From JAXJQF01 sp036311285 (lineage in GTDB: Bacteria > Pseudomonadota > Gammaproteobacteria > Enterobacterales > Succinivibrionaceae): DNA of 21,314 bases. The notes under the pieces are model-generated. The model was not told where the DNA came from. It did not search any database and worked only from the letters and a program-made list of their open reading frames with translations. How positions within the stretch are numbered: the stretch's first letter is position 1; the number at the start of each line of letters is the position of its first letter. Location: positions 1-21,314 of the forward strand of contig JAXJQF010000030.1 of assembly GCA_036311285.1 (NCBI GenBank). The letters are read 5' to 3'. Below, piece by piece: positions 6,632 to 13,385 of this stretch. A program made the translations under genes and the position numbers.

Positions 6632-8305
6632 ATGCTTGAGACATTATCAATAGAAAACTTTGCTGTAGCTAAGAAATTATCAATAAACTTTTCAAAAGGT
6701 TTAACAGCTATTACTGGAGAAACTGGTGCCGGGAAATCTATAGCAATCGACGCCCTATCATTAATATTAGGCGGAAAAACAAACGCCAAGTTTGTGCGTG
6801 ATGGAGCGAAGAGTTGTTTAATCTGTGCGACTTTTAACATTTCAGATTCACCAAAAGCTAAAAGCTATCTTTGTGAAAAAGAGTTATTAGATAATGAAGA
6901 TGATAATTCTTGTATTATTCGTAGAACAATTACAGCTGATGGTAAATCCAAAGCCTTTATAAATGATATCAATGTAAACCTTACAACTTTAAAAGAACTA
7001 TCACCTACACTTTTAAGTATTCATGGTCAAAATGAAAGTCAGTTAATCTTAGTTCCAGAAAACCAATTAGATTATATTGATGCATACGGTGAGTTAACGC
7101 CATATAGTGATGAGATATCACAGCTTTTTAATCTTTATAAAGACAAACGCTCAAAGCTTATTAATCTATCAAACATTCATAAAAACAATAAAGCGACTCA
7201 TGAATTAGAAAAATACCATATAGAAGAATTAGAAGAGCTTTCTCCAAGCGAAGGTGATTACAGTAATGTTGAAGCTGAGCATGATAAACTTAATCATGCA
7301 AAGACTTTACTTGAAAAATCTTCTTTTCTTGTAAATCTATTAAATGACGATTCAGAAGGATTGAAATTTGGCATCAACGAAGCTATTAAAAAAATGAGCG
7401 ATATTACTAGGATTGATAAAGAATTAAATCCTTTATTATCAAATCTTAATACCGCTCTAATTAATATAGAAGATACCATTTCTGAATTAAATTCCTATAT
7501 CTCTAATATTGAAATCAATCCAGAAAGAATAGAAGAATTATCAAACCGAATGTCTTTATATAAAGATTTAAGTAACAAGCATAACACTAATGAGAATGAT
7601 TTACATAATGTGTTAAATACATTAAAGGAATCATATGCTTCTTTTGAAGATGATGATAAAGAAATATTAGAACTAAAGAATGAAGTTGAAGAAATAAAAG
7701 TAAAATTCAACCAAAAAGCTGAAGAACTTACTCAAAAACGACTAGAAGTAATTCCTGCATTTGCCAGCAAAATACAAGAAATGCTAAAGACATTATCAAT
7801 GCCTAATGTTGTTTTTACTATTGAACATAAATCTCTAGACCATGCAACTAACCAAGGAAAGGACGAAGTAATCTTTAAGTTTTCTGCTAATCTTGGTCTA
7901 GCTCCAGACGAAATCAAACACACTGCTTCAGGTGGTGAAATTAGTCGTATAGCTTTAGCTATTTTGGTTTTAACAGCAAACAAAATTTCATCACCAAGTA
8001 TGATTTTTGATGAAATTGACACTGGTATAAGTGGACAAACTGCTGCAACAATAGGAAAAATGCTTCGACTACTTGGTAATACATCTCAAGTAATAACTGT
8101 AACTCATTTACCACAAGTAGCAGCTAGTTCTCATAATCATTTTGAGGTATCAAAAACAAATATTGAACAAGAAACTATTAGTTCCATTACTTTACTAGAT
8201 GACAAAGGTAGAGAGCAAGAGATTGCTCGCTTGTTAGCCGGTGACACTATTAGTGATACCGCTATACAAAACGCAAAGGAATTAATAGCAAACCAAACAA
8301 AATAA
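6632..8305 (+). CDS. recN: DNA repair protein RecN
   Basis: A 557-residue SMC-like ATPase, close to E. coli RecN in length, that acts early in double-strand-break repair. The N-terminal half of the ATPase has Walker A GETGAGKS (29-36). A long coiled-coil region rich in Lys, Glu and Leu follows (roughly 160-380). The C-terminal half has the ABC signature SGGE (433-436), Walker B MIFDEID (457-463) and the switch His492. Nothing essential is missing. The ribosome site is weak (GAG, 8 nt before ATG). A six-codon frame starting at 6619 (ATG ... TGA) overlaps the recN start, which might couple translation. The next gene begins 49 nt after the stop with no terminator between, so the two may share a transcript. 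In E. coli recN is SOS-induced. Confidence 0.97.
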   Translation: MLETLSIENFAVAKKLSINFSKGLTAITGETGAGKSIAIDALSLILGGKTNAKFVRDGAKSCLICATFNISDSPKAKSYLCEKELLDNEDDNSCIIRRTITADGKSKAFINDINVNLTTLKELSPTLLSIHGQNESQLILVPENQLDYIDAYGELTPYSDEISQLFNLYKDKRSKLINLSNIHKNNKATHELEKYHIEELEELSPSEGDYSNVEAEHDKLNHAKTLLEKSSFLVNLLNDDSEGLKFGINEAIKKMSDITRIDKELNPLLSNLNTALINIEDTISELNSYISNIEINPERIEELSNRMSLYKDLSNKHNTNENDLHNVLNTLKESYASFEDDDKEILELKNEVEEIKVKFNQKAEELTQKRLEVIPAFASKIQEMLKTLSMPNVVFTIEHKSLDHATNQGKDEVIFKFSANLGLAPDEIKHTASGGEISRIALAILVLTANKISSPSMIFDEIDTGISGQTAATIGKMLRLLGNTSQVITVTHLPQVAASSHNHFEVSKTNIEQETISSITLLDDKGREQEIARLLAGDTISDTAIQNAKELIANQTK

Positions 8306-8354
8306 AATAAAGAAAAAGATAATAATAATTATTTTACAATACAAGAGGTTAAAA

Positions 8355-9347
8355 ATGACTTTTAGCAAATTGCTTAAATTAAATGAAAAAGCAAAGCTAA
8401 TAATATTTACATTTGTTTTTATAATTTGTCTAACGCCAAGTATACCTAATTTGGGTGTCGAAGCATTCCCTTCTTGGCTTGCTTTATTACTTGGTATAGT
8501 AATGGCTAGTTTAAACATAATACCAACATCTATAAATACAGGTAAATACACAAAAACGCTATTATCATATTCTATTGTAGGATTAGGTTTTGGTATTACC
8601 ATTGAACAAGCTATAAACGTTTGTTCAAATGGTTTAGGGCTAATCATTGGTTCAATAACATTTACATTAGTAGCTGGTTTTATAATATCAAAGTTCTTTT
8701 CAATTAATAATAAAACTTCTATTTTAATTAGTTCTGGTACCGCAATATGTGGAGGAAGTGCGATTGCAGCAGTTGCTCCTGCTATTAAAGCAAAAGATGA
8801 GGAAATCTCTATTGCTTTAGCAACCATATTTACTCTAAACGCCCTAGCACTAATTATTTTTCCAATTATTGGAAAGTTTCTTACAATGACAGACTTTCAA
8901 TTTGGTGTATGGAGTGCTATAGCAATTCATGATACGTCGTCAGTAGTAGGAGCCGCCGCTACCTATAGTGAAAGTGCATTACAAACTGCAACGACTATTA
9001 AACTTGCTAGAGCTTTATTTATTGTACCGATCGCCTTATTTTTCTCATTCTTATTTAGCGGAAACTCAAAGAAAATAAGAGTACCTTTATTTATAGTTCT
9101 TTATATTATTGCTCTACTAATCTCTAGCTACATTAAATTTGATTTTGTTATATTTAATAGCGAGCAAGTTTATGAAGCAATTTATAGCATATCTAAGAGA
9201 ACCTTAGTTGGAGCTTTGTTTTTAATTGGTTGTTCAATTACTTTAAGCAAATTAAAAAAATCTGGACTAAAACCAATGCTTTTTGGTTCATTACTTTGGT
9301 TTTTAATTGGAAGTTTATCATTACTATATATTTACAACTATATGTAA
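8355..9347 (+). CDS. YeiH-family putative membrane transporter
   Basis: A 330-residue polytopic inner-membrane protein of the YeiH/UPF0324 family (PF03601), with about ten hydrophobic segments. Hallmarks are the glycine-rich motif SGTAICGGSAIAAVAP (about 132-147) and AIHDTSSVVGAA (about 195-206). Family members are annotated as putative sulfate exporters, but the transported substrate is poorly established, so I do not commit to one. GAGG lies 7 nt before the ATG. It follows recN by 49 nt and probably shares its transcript, although no functional link is obvious. No LysR-type regulator, which accompanies yeiH in E. coli, lies next to it. A strong terminator follows at 9394-9437. Confidence 0.9.
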   Translation: MTFSKLLKLNEKAKLIIFTFVFIICLTPSIPNLGVEAFPSWLALLLGIVMASLNIIPTSINTGKYTKTLLSYSIVGLGFGITIEQAINVCSNGLGLIIGSITFTLVAGFIISKFFSINNKTSILISSGTAICGGSAIAAVAPAIKAKDEEISIALATIFTLNALALIIFPIIGKFLTMTDFQFGVWSAIAIHDTSSVVGAAATYSESALQTATTIKLARALFIVPIALFFSFLFSGNSKKIRVPLFIVLYIIALLISSYIKFDFVIFNSEQVYEAIYSISKRTLVGALFLIGCSITLSKLKKSGLKPMLFGSLLWFLIGSLSLLYIYNYM

Positions 9348-9393
9348 CCTCCAATAGAATCAAATCTATAAGGAAAATTTAAAAGTATAATTT

Positions 9394-9437
9394 AAAAAGG
9401 CAATATCAATGGAATTTCCATTTTATATTGCCTTTTT
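9394..9437 (+). terminator. Bidirectional intrinsic terminator
   Basis: AAAAAGGCAATAT (9394-9406) pairs perfectly with ATATTGCCTTTTT (9425-9437), a 13-bp stem. The loop itself holds a small inverted repeat (AATGGA/TCCATT). Both strands end in five T. It lies between the convergent YeiH-like and ArsC-like genes. Confidence 0.85.
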
Positions 9438-9498
9438 GGTTTATATTATTGCTTTTATGAATCTAAACATCTCAAACAGAATTTAGTTTTATAAAATG

Positions 9499-9849
9499 TT
9501 ATTGTAGTTTTATCCATTCATCTTCTTTAAAACCAACTAAAACAAGATTATCACTTACAATTATTGGACGTTTAACAAGTTTTCCATTAGTTGCTAACAA
9601 ATGAAGCATCTCATCTTCTGACATATTATGAAGTTTTTCTTTTAAAGATAGTTCCTTATATAAAACACCACTTGTATTGAAGAATCTTTTAATTGGAAGC
9701 CCACTTTTTATAAACCATTTCTTTAATTCTTCGTACGTAGGATTATTATCAACGATATGTCTTTCAGTAAAAGATATGTTATTACTCTCTAACCATCTTT
9801 TTGCTTTTTGACAAGTTGAGCATTTTGGATAACACAAAAAGTTAATCAT
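9499..9849 (-). CDS. ArsC/Spx-family thioredoxin-fold protein
   Basis: A 116-residue protein of the arsenate reductase (ArsC)/Spx family. The redox pair Cys10-Ser-Thr-Cys13 sits at the start of the first helix (YPKCSTCQKA). Further family landmarks are RHIVDNNPTYEEL (about 35-47), FFNTSGVLYKEL (about 56-67), KLVKRPII (about 90-97) and a closing GFKEDEW. The CxxC form and these motifs look more like the ArsC-family proteins common in Firmicutes than like E. coli ArsC or YffB, which suggests possible transfer (recalled from the family, not computed). No arsenite pump or ArsR is adjacent, so arsenate reduction is not supported; a thiol-redox or regulatory role is equally possible. GGAG lies 6 nt before the ATG. 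It shares the 9394-9437 terminator. Confidence 0.88.
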   Translation of the reverse strand: MINFLCYPKCSTCQKAKRWLESNNISFTERHIVDNNPTYEELKKWFIKSGLPIKRFFNTSGVLYKELSLKEKLHNMSEDEMLHLLATNGKLVKRPIIVSDNLVLVGFKEDEWIKLQ

Positions 9850-9958
9850 ACAAACTCCATAACTCTAATCTTCTAATATTTGTAATTTCTAATTATTGAC
9901 TCTAAAGTATTCTAAACGACTAAGAGATAACACATAACATTTTACAAAATCAACAATT

Positions 9959-9995
9959 AAAAAACCATGATTGCAGTATAACAATCATGGCTTTT
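9959..9995 (-). terminator. Intrinsic terminator of the 10033-10884 gene
   Basis: CCATGATTG (9965-9973) and CAATCATGG (9982-9990) form a 9-bp core stem with an 8-nt loop, extended by a G-U and four A-T pairs. On the minus strand it ends in six T. It lies about 40 nt past the stop codon. Confidence 0.9.
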
Positions 9996-10032
9996 AAAAT
10001 TTACTCTTATCTTTTTAACAGTTAATCTAAAA

Positions 10033-10884
10033 CTAAATTCCTAATCTTGCTTTAATCTTTGAATTTGTAATCATAATACTCTTTAAAAGGTCTTTAGTTA
10101 ACTTATTGAAATAAGCTTCTGTCTTCTTTTGATTTTCAAGTTTTTGAAGGTATATATAATACTCTGAACCAACACCTTTCTTTGAGAATAAATTATCAAA
10201 TAAAGACTTTGTCTTTAAATAGCTTTCTTCAAGTTCAGGGAATTTAGTAAGAGATGTATTCATCAAATCTTCATACTGAGCTAAAGACTTTTTAACTTGA
10301 TCAACTTGAGAATAAGCTAACTGGCTATTATCTGCATCGATATAGTTAGAAAGCATTACTTCGAAAATTGAGCGAACGTTAGAGATCTTTATAAACAACT
10401 CGTCATCAGCTGGACTTAATTGTCTCTTACTTAGAATCATTTCACTATCTTTAATATCCTGAAATGCTCTTGCTATTTCTTTTTTTGCTGTTTCTAATTT
10501 AGCTTCTACAGCAATGATTTCATTTTTCTCATTTGCATATGCTTCACAGTTGTTTAATAATTCACGAACTTCATCTGCTAACTTTTTATTTTCAGCAGCA
10601 TACGGTAAATGTGAAGATTCTTCTAAATTAACAGCAGCATAACTTAATTGTTCACGACTCCCCCATAATTCATCTCTATTAATTAGGAAGTCATCTCTAT
10701 TTTTTGTATTAGACATTAGAATCATTGCTGCTTTATATCTATGAATATTCATTTCAATATCTTTAAGATATAAAGACGCCTGTAATAATGGAATATCTGA
10801 TAATTGTGGTTCTTCTAACGTAGCATGTGCATTTGCAACAACAGCTAAAGCACAAATTCCTATAATAAATTTTGTAAATTTCAT
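10033..10884 (-). CDS. Secreted helical (coiled-coil) hypothetical protein
   Basis: I do not recognise this gene. Starting at the ATG at 10884 gives 283 residues opening with a standard signal peptide (MKFTKFIIGICALAVVANAHA, cleavage after AHA; 21 residues, the last being Ala21). The frame continues upstream to 10944, but that start has no ribosome site and would bury the signal peptide behind 20 residues encoded by a tandem repeat. The mature protein is strongly helical, rich in Glu, Lys, Leu and Ala, with heptad-like stretches at about 75-140 and 165-260, and has one cysteine (in LNNCEAY). It probably sits in the periplasm. It has its own promoter (10999-11027) and terminator (9959-9995). 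Its neighbours do not suggest a role. Confidence 0.75.
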   Translation of the reverse strand: MKFTKFIIGICALAVVANAHATLEEPQLSDIPLLQASLYLKDIEMNIHRYKAAMILMSNTKNRDDFLINRDELWGSREQLSYAAVNLEESSHLPYAAENKKLADEVRELLNNCEAYANEKNEIIAVEAKLETAKKEIARAFQDIKDSEMILSKRQLSPADDELFIKISNVRSIFEVMLSNYIDADNSQLAYSQVDQVKKSLAQYEDLMNTSLTKFPELEESYLKTKSLFDNLFSKKGVGSEYYIYLQKLENQKKTEAYFNKLTKDLLKSIMITNSKIKARLGI

Positions 10885-10916
10885 AGCACTTCTTGATTTT
10901 ATGTTAGTGTAATTAT

Positions 10917-10940
10917 TTTTATTTGTAATTTTATTTGTAA
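10917..10940. repeat. Two perfect 12-bp tandem repeats
   Basis: TTTTATTTGTAA occurs twice head to tail (10917-10928 and 10929-10940) in the leader of the gene at 10033-10884. Read on the minus strand in the extended frame it gives ITNKITNK, which explains the spurious N-terminal extension of that frame. Confidence 0.85.
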
Positions 10941-10998
10941 TCATCAGTTTAGATAACCAAACCGCTATCCTAATTTGTCATTTTGCAATGACTATAAC

Positions 10999-11027
10999 AT
11001 TATATACTATGATTATGACTTTACCAA
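10999..11027 (-). promoter_or_regulatory. Promoter of the secreted helical protein gene
   Basis: On the minus strand -35 TTGGTA (11027-11022) is separated by 17 nt from -10 TATAAT (11004-10999). Transcription would begin near 10992, giving a leader of about 108 nt. Confidence 0.5.
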
Positions 11028-11208
11028 AACGATTATAGAAAACATTAAGTATATAAAACGATATTATTCTTATTATAGATATTGATCACATTTTGAATAG
11101 TTTAAAAAGAACTTATATCTCTTCATTTTATAAAAAACAATATAAGGATATATCTTTAGCTATTTTTTGAGCAAAAATTCTACAAAAACAAAATTAGACA
11201 ACACAAAA

Positions 11209-11240
11209 TAAAAAAGCACCCTAAGTTCTCTTAGGATGCC
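11209..11240 (-). terminator. Intrinsic terminator of the pilin gene
   Basis: On the minus strand GCATCCTAAG (11239-11230) pairs with CTTAGGGTGC (11225-11216), 10 bp with one G-U and loop AGAA. Six T follow. It begins about 25 nt past the pilin stop. Confidence 0.92.
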
Positions 11241-11264
11241 TTAATGACTTATTAAAATACTATA

Positions 11265-11828
11265 TTAACAAGATTCACTCTTAACTGATACATTGATTGA
11301 TGAAGTCTTGTTTGTGCTATCTACCTTCACTTCATATAGTAAACCACATGATTTTGAAAAATCACCACTAGCCTCTAAACCAACTGAACTCTTTGGAGAA
11401 ATGAATAATTTACTACTTGTTGAGTCTGACTTTAAAGTATAATAACACCATTCAGTATTTGTTTCACATGCAACACCAGCACTTTTACTTACAAATGAAT
11501 CTTCGTCTTGCATTGCTTTGATAATACCATCTTTTGCAGCTTGAGGATAACCATATACAGTGCAAACAATATCACTAGATTCAGTGGCTTCTTCACAAGT
11601 TTTACCTGTTCCACCATAATCTTCAATCTTGTCCGAACCTTGAATAATACTCTTCGCATATGCCATGTTTGCAGCACTCTTTACAGCACCTTGTAAGCCA
11701 TGAATTGCAGAAGTTTTAGCATCTTTTTGTAAATCCATAAATTTAGGTGCTGCTGTAGCCGCTAAAATACCTAAAATTACAATTACCACAACTAATTCTA
11801 TTAATGTAAAACCTTTATTATTTCTCAT
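11265..11828 (-). CDS. Type IV pilin, MSHA-like
   Basis: A 187-residue prepilin. I start at the ATG at 11828, which has GGAG 6 nt upstream; the frame extends ten codons further without a ribosome site. The leader MRNNKG is cut before Phe7, and the mature end FTLIELVVVIVILGILAA carries the invariant Glu at mature position 5 and the hydrophobic helix that anchors pilins in the inner membrane and builds the fibre core. The APKFMDLQKDA segment that follows is typical of MSHA-type pilins of Vibrio, Shewanella and Aeromonas. The globular domain has six cysteines (78, 89, 121, 128, 161, 187), enough for three disulfides. No prepilin peptidase, ATPase or secretin gene is nearby, so assembly genes must lie elsewhere. 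The terminator right after it makes it a single-gene unit. Confidence 0.93.
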   Translation of the reverse strand: MRNNKGFTLIELVVVIVILGILAATAAPKFMDLQKDAKTSAIHGLQGAVKSAANMAYAKSIIQGSDKIEDYGGTGKTCEEATESSDIVCTVYGYPQAAKDGIIKAMQDEDSFVSKSAGVACETNTEWCYYTLKSDSTSSKLFISPKSSVGLEASGDFSKSCGLLYEVKVDSTNKTSSINVSVKSESC

Positions 11829-12371
11829 AAGTAGCTCCAATTCCTTTTGCCATGCCATTTAACAACTAAATAAACTTTCAGTAAAAATCCCTTTCTTGAA
11901 ATATTATCGTATTAAACAGTTTTTTATATTTATACGTAGCATTAATGATTGAAAAGTTCTTATCAACCAAACATCCTATATCTACTTAATATTATCTTAT
12001 TAAAAGAACTAGTTTTTATTATTTTTTTCTTAAAAAAAGACATTTAGCACAAAAAATAACTAAAAAAATTAAAATAAAATGCTTTATAACACATTTTTAT
12101 TTTTCATTTTTTTACAATTTATGAAAATGTTATCATAAAAAAAAAACAACTTATCAAAATCCGTAGTTATAAGCTTTTGAATAAAGCTATAAAACTCATA
12201 AAAAAACTACAAATTGCTATGAATAATCTTAACTACCCAAAAGTTGAAATACATCACTAAAATATTCAAAAAGAATTTTTAGAAATTTAATCTCAATAAA
12301 AACAATAAGCAGTAGTAATTGTATATCAAACTACTACTGCCTATTTATAGGTTCTTAAATTTTAAAAAAAA
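11829..12371. other. Intergenic stretch between pilin and rubrerythrin
   Basis: No gene is seen. It contains the rubrerythrin terminator (12299-12345) and a nested inverted repeat at 12163-12210 (GTAGTT with AACTAC outside, AGCTTT with AAAGCT inside) without a U-tract. The pilin promoter should lie at the left end, but I cannot pick a convincing one. The sequence is nearly pure A/T around 12000-12150. Confidence 0.5.
12299..12345 (-). terminator. Intrinsic terminator of rubrerythrin
   Basis: On the minus strand GCAGTAGTA pairs with TACTACTGC (outer 9 bp), extended on both sides by G-U and A-T pairs to about 16 bp (12305-12344). A modest T run follows. It lies about 27 nt past the stop. Confidence 0.75.
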
Positions 12372-12947
12372 TTATTTAACTGGATTATATACTTCAAAGT
12401 GAGCTTGTGGGTGAGCACATGCTGGACATAATTCAGGAGCTGAATCACCTTCATGTAAGTAACCACAGTTTCTGCAACGCCATACTACACGGTCACCACG
12501 CTTGAAGCATTCTCCGTTTTCTAACATTGTATATAAAGCTAAATAACGTTCTTCATGTCCTTTTTCAGCCTTTGCAACTGCTCTAAATACTGCAGCAATT
12601 TCAGGGAAACCTTCTTTATCAGCAATGTCTGCAAACATAGGATAGTCCTTAGACCATTCTTCGTTTTCACCTTCCGCAGAAGCTTTTAAATTTTCAAGTG
12701 TTGTACCAATCTTACCTGCTGGGAATGTCGCTGTAATTTCACAACAACCGCCTTCTAAAAATTTAAAAAATCTCTTAGCGTGTTCTTTTTCTTGATTTGC
12801 AGTTTCTTCAAATATTGACGAAATTAATACATAACCTTCAGACTTAGCTTTAGATGCAAAATATGTATAACGGTTACGAGCTTGAGATTCACCTGCAAAA
12901 GCTTGCATTAAATTCTTTTCAGTTTGTGTTCCTTTTAGTGTTGCCAT
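12372..12947 (-). CDS. rbr: Rubrerythrin
   Basis: A 191-residue non-haem iron protein that reduces hydrogen peroxide to water in the cytoplasm of anaerobes and microaerophiles, taking electrons from rubredoxin-type carriers. The ferritin-like four-helix domain (about 1-145) shows the diiron ligands: Glu20 (in AGESQARNRY), Glu53 and His56 (in QEKEHAKR), a glutamate from the EGENEE segment (92-97), and Glu128 and His131 (in AEKGHEERY). The C-terminal rubredoxin domain binds one iron through Cys158, Cys161, Cys174 and Cys177. AAGGA lies 6-7 nt before the ATG. It is monocistronic, with a likely promoter at 12969-12997 and its own terminator. All ligands are intact. No PerR-type regulator is adjacent. 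Confidence 0.97.
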   Translation of the reverse strand: MATLKGTQTEKNLMQAFAGESQARNRYTYFASKAKSEGYVLISSIFEETANQEKEHAKRFFKFLEGGCCEITATFPAGKIGTTLENLKASAEGENEEWSKDYPMFADIADKEGFPEIAAVFRAVAKAEKGHEERYLALYTMLENGECFKRGDRVVWRCRNCGYLHEGDSAPELCPACAHPQAHFEVYNPVK

Positions 12948-12968
12948 TTTTTTTCCTTAAAATTTTAA

Positions 12969-12997
12969 ATTATGTAACTTAAAAATTAGTAACTCAA
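12969..12997 (-). promoter_or_regulatory. Probable rubrerythrin promoter
   Basis: On the minus strand TTGAGT (12997-12992) and CATAAT (12974-12969) are separated by exactly 17 nt. Transcription would start near 12962, leaving a short leader that just includes the ribosome site. Confidence 0.4.
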
Positions 12998-13351
12998 TTT
13001 TTATTGGTTAGCTTTTATCCTCTTGCACGAGTATATTAGCAACAACATGCGATTAAATCATTCATTAATATATATATTTTTCGAAAACAAGATTAATGTA
13101 AAAATTTTGATATAAATTTATATAAAAGAAATCTAAATATTTATAGAAAAATAAAAGAAAAAACAAAATAATAATAAAAAATCATCTATTTCAATCATCA
13201 TTGTTTAATTTATAAACAAAAAAGTTAAAAATGTTATTTTTATGTAGTATTCAAATACAAAAAACTATAGAATGTAAACATTTTCAGTACTTTGTACAAA
13301 TCTTTTATTAAAAACACAAAATATTATGGTTATTAGCCTTTAAAATACTCT

Positions 13352-13360
13352 TGTTATAAT
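13352..13360 (+). promoter_or_regulatory. Probable amylase promoter, extended -10
   Basis: TGTTATAAT at 13352-13360 is a perfect extended -10 element (TG, one base, TATAAT). No good -35 is present, as is common with extended -10 promoters. Transcription would begin near 13367, just before the AAGGA at 13371-13375. Confidence 0.45.
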
Positions 13361-13385
13361 CATATTTAGAAAGGAAAAATAATTT

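Larger units (their letters stand above)
10885..11264. other. Intergenic stretch with leader, promoter and terminator
   Basis: From right to left it holds the pilin terminator (11209-11240), about 180 nt of featureless AT-rich sequence, the promoter of the secreted helical protein (10999-11027), and that gene's leader of about 110 nt with a 12-bp tandem repeat. I see no further gene. Confidence 0.6.
12948..13385. other. Divergent intergenic region, rubrerythrin and amylase
   Basis: It carries the rubrerythrin promoter at the left, the amylase promoter at the right and, at 13291-13300, the palindrome TTTGTACAAA about 50 nt upstream of the amylase -10. The rest is AT-rich without a supported gene. 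Confidence 0.55.

Noticed and set aside
8282..8827. Minus-strand 181-codon open frame opposite the YeiH-like gene
   Set aside because: It is an antisense shadow of a gene with clear family motifs. The other antisense frames inside recN and the ABC exporter are rejected likewise.
9499..9849. Arsenic resistance locus
   Set aside because: No arsR, arsB or acr3 gene is adjacent. The CxxC protein alone does not support arsenate reduction.
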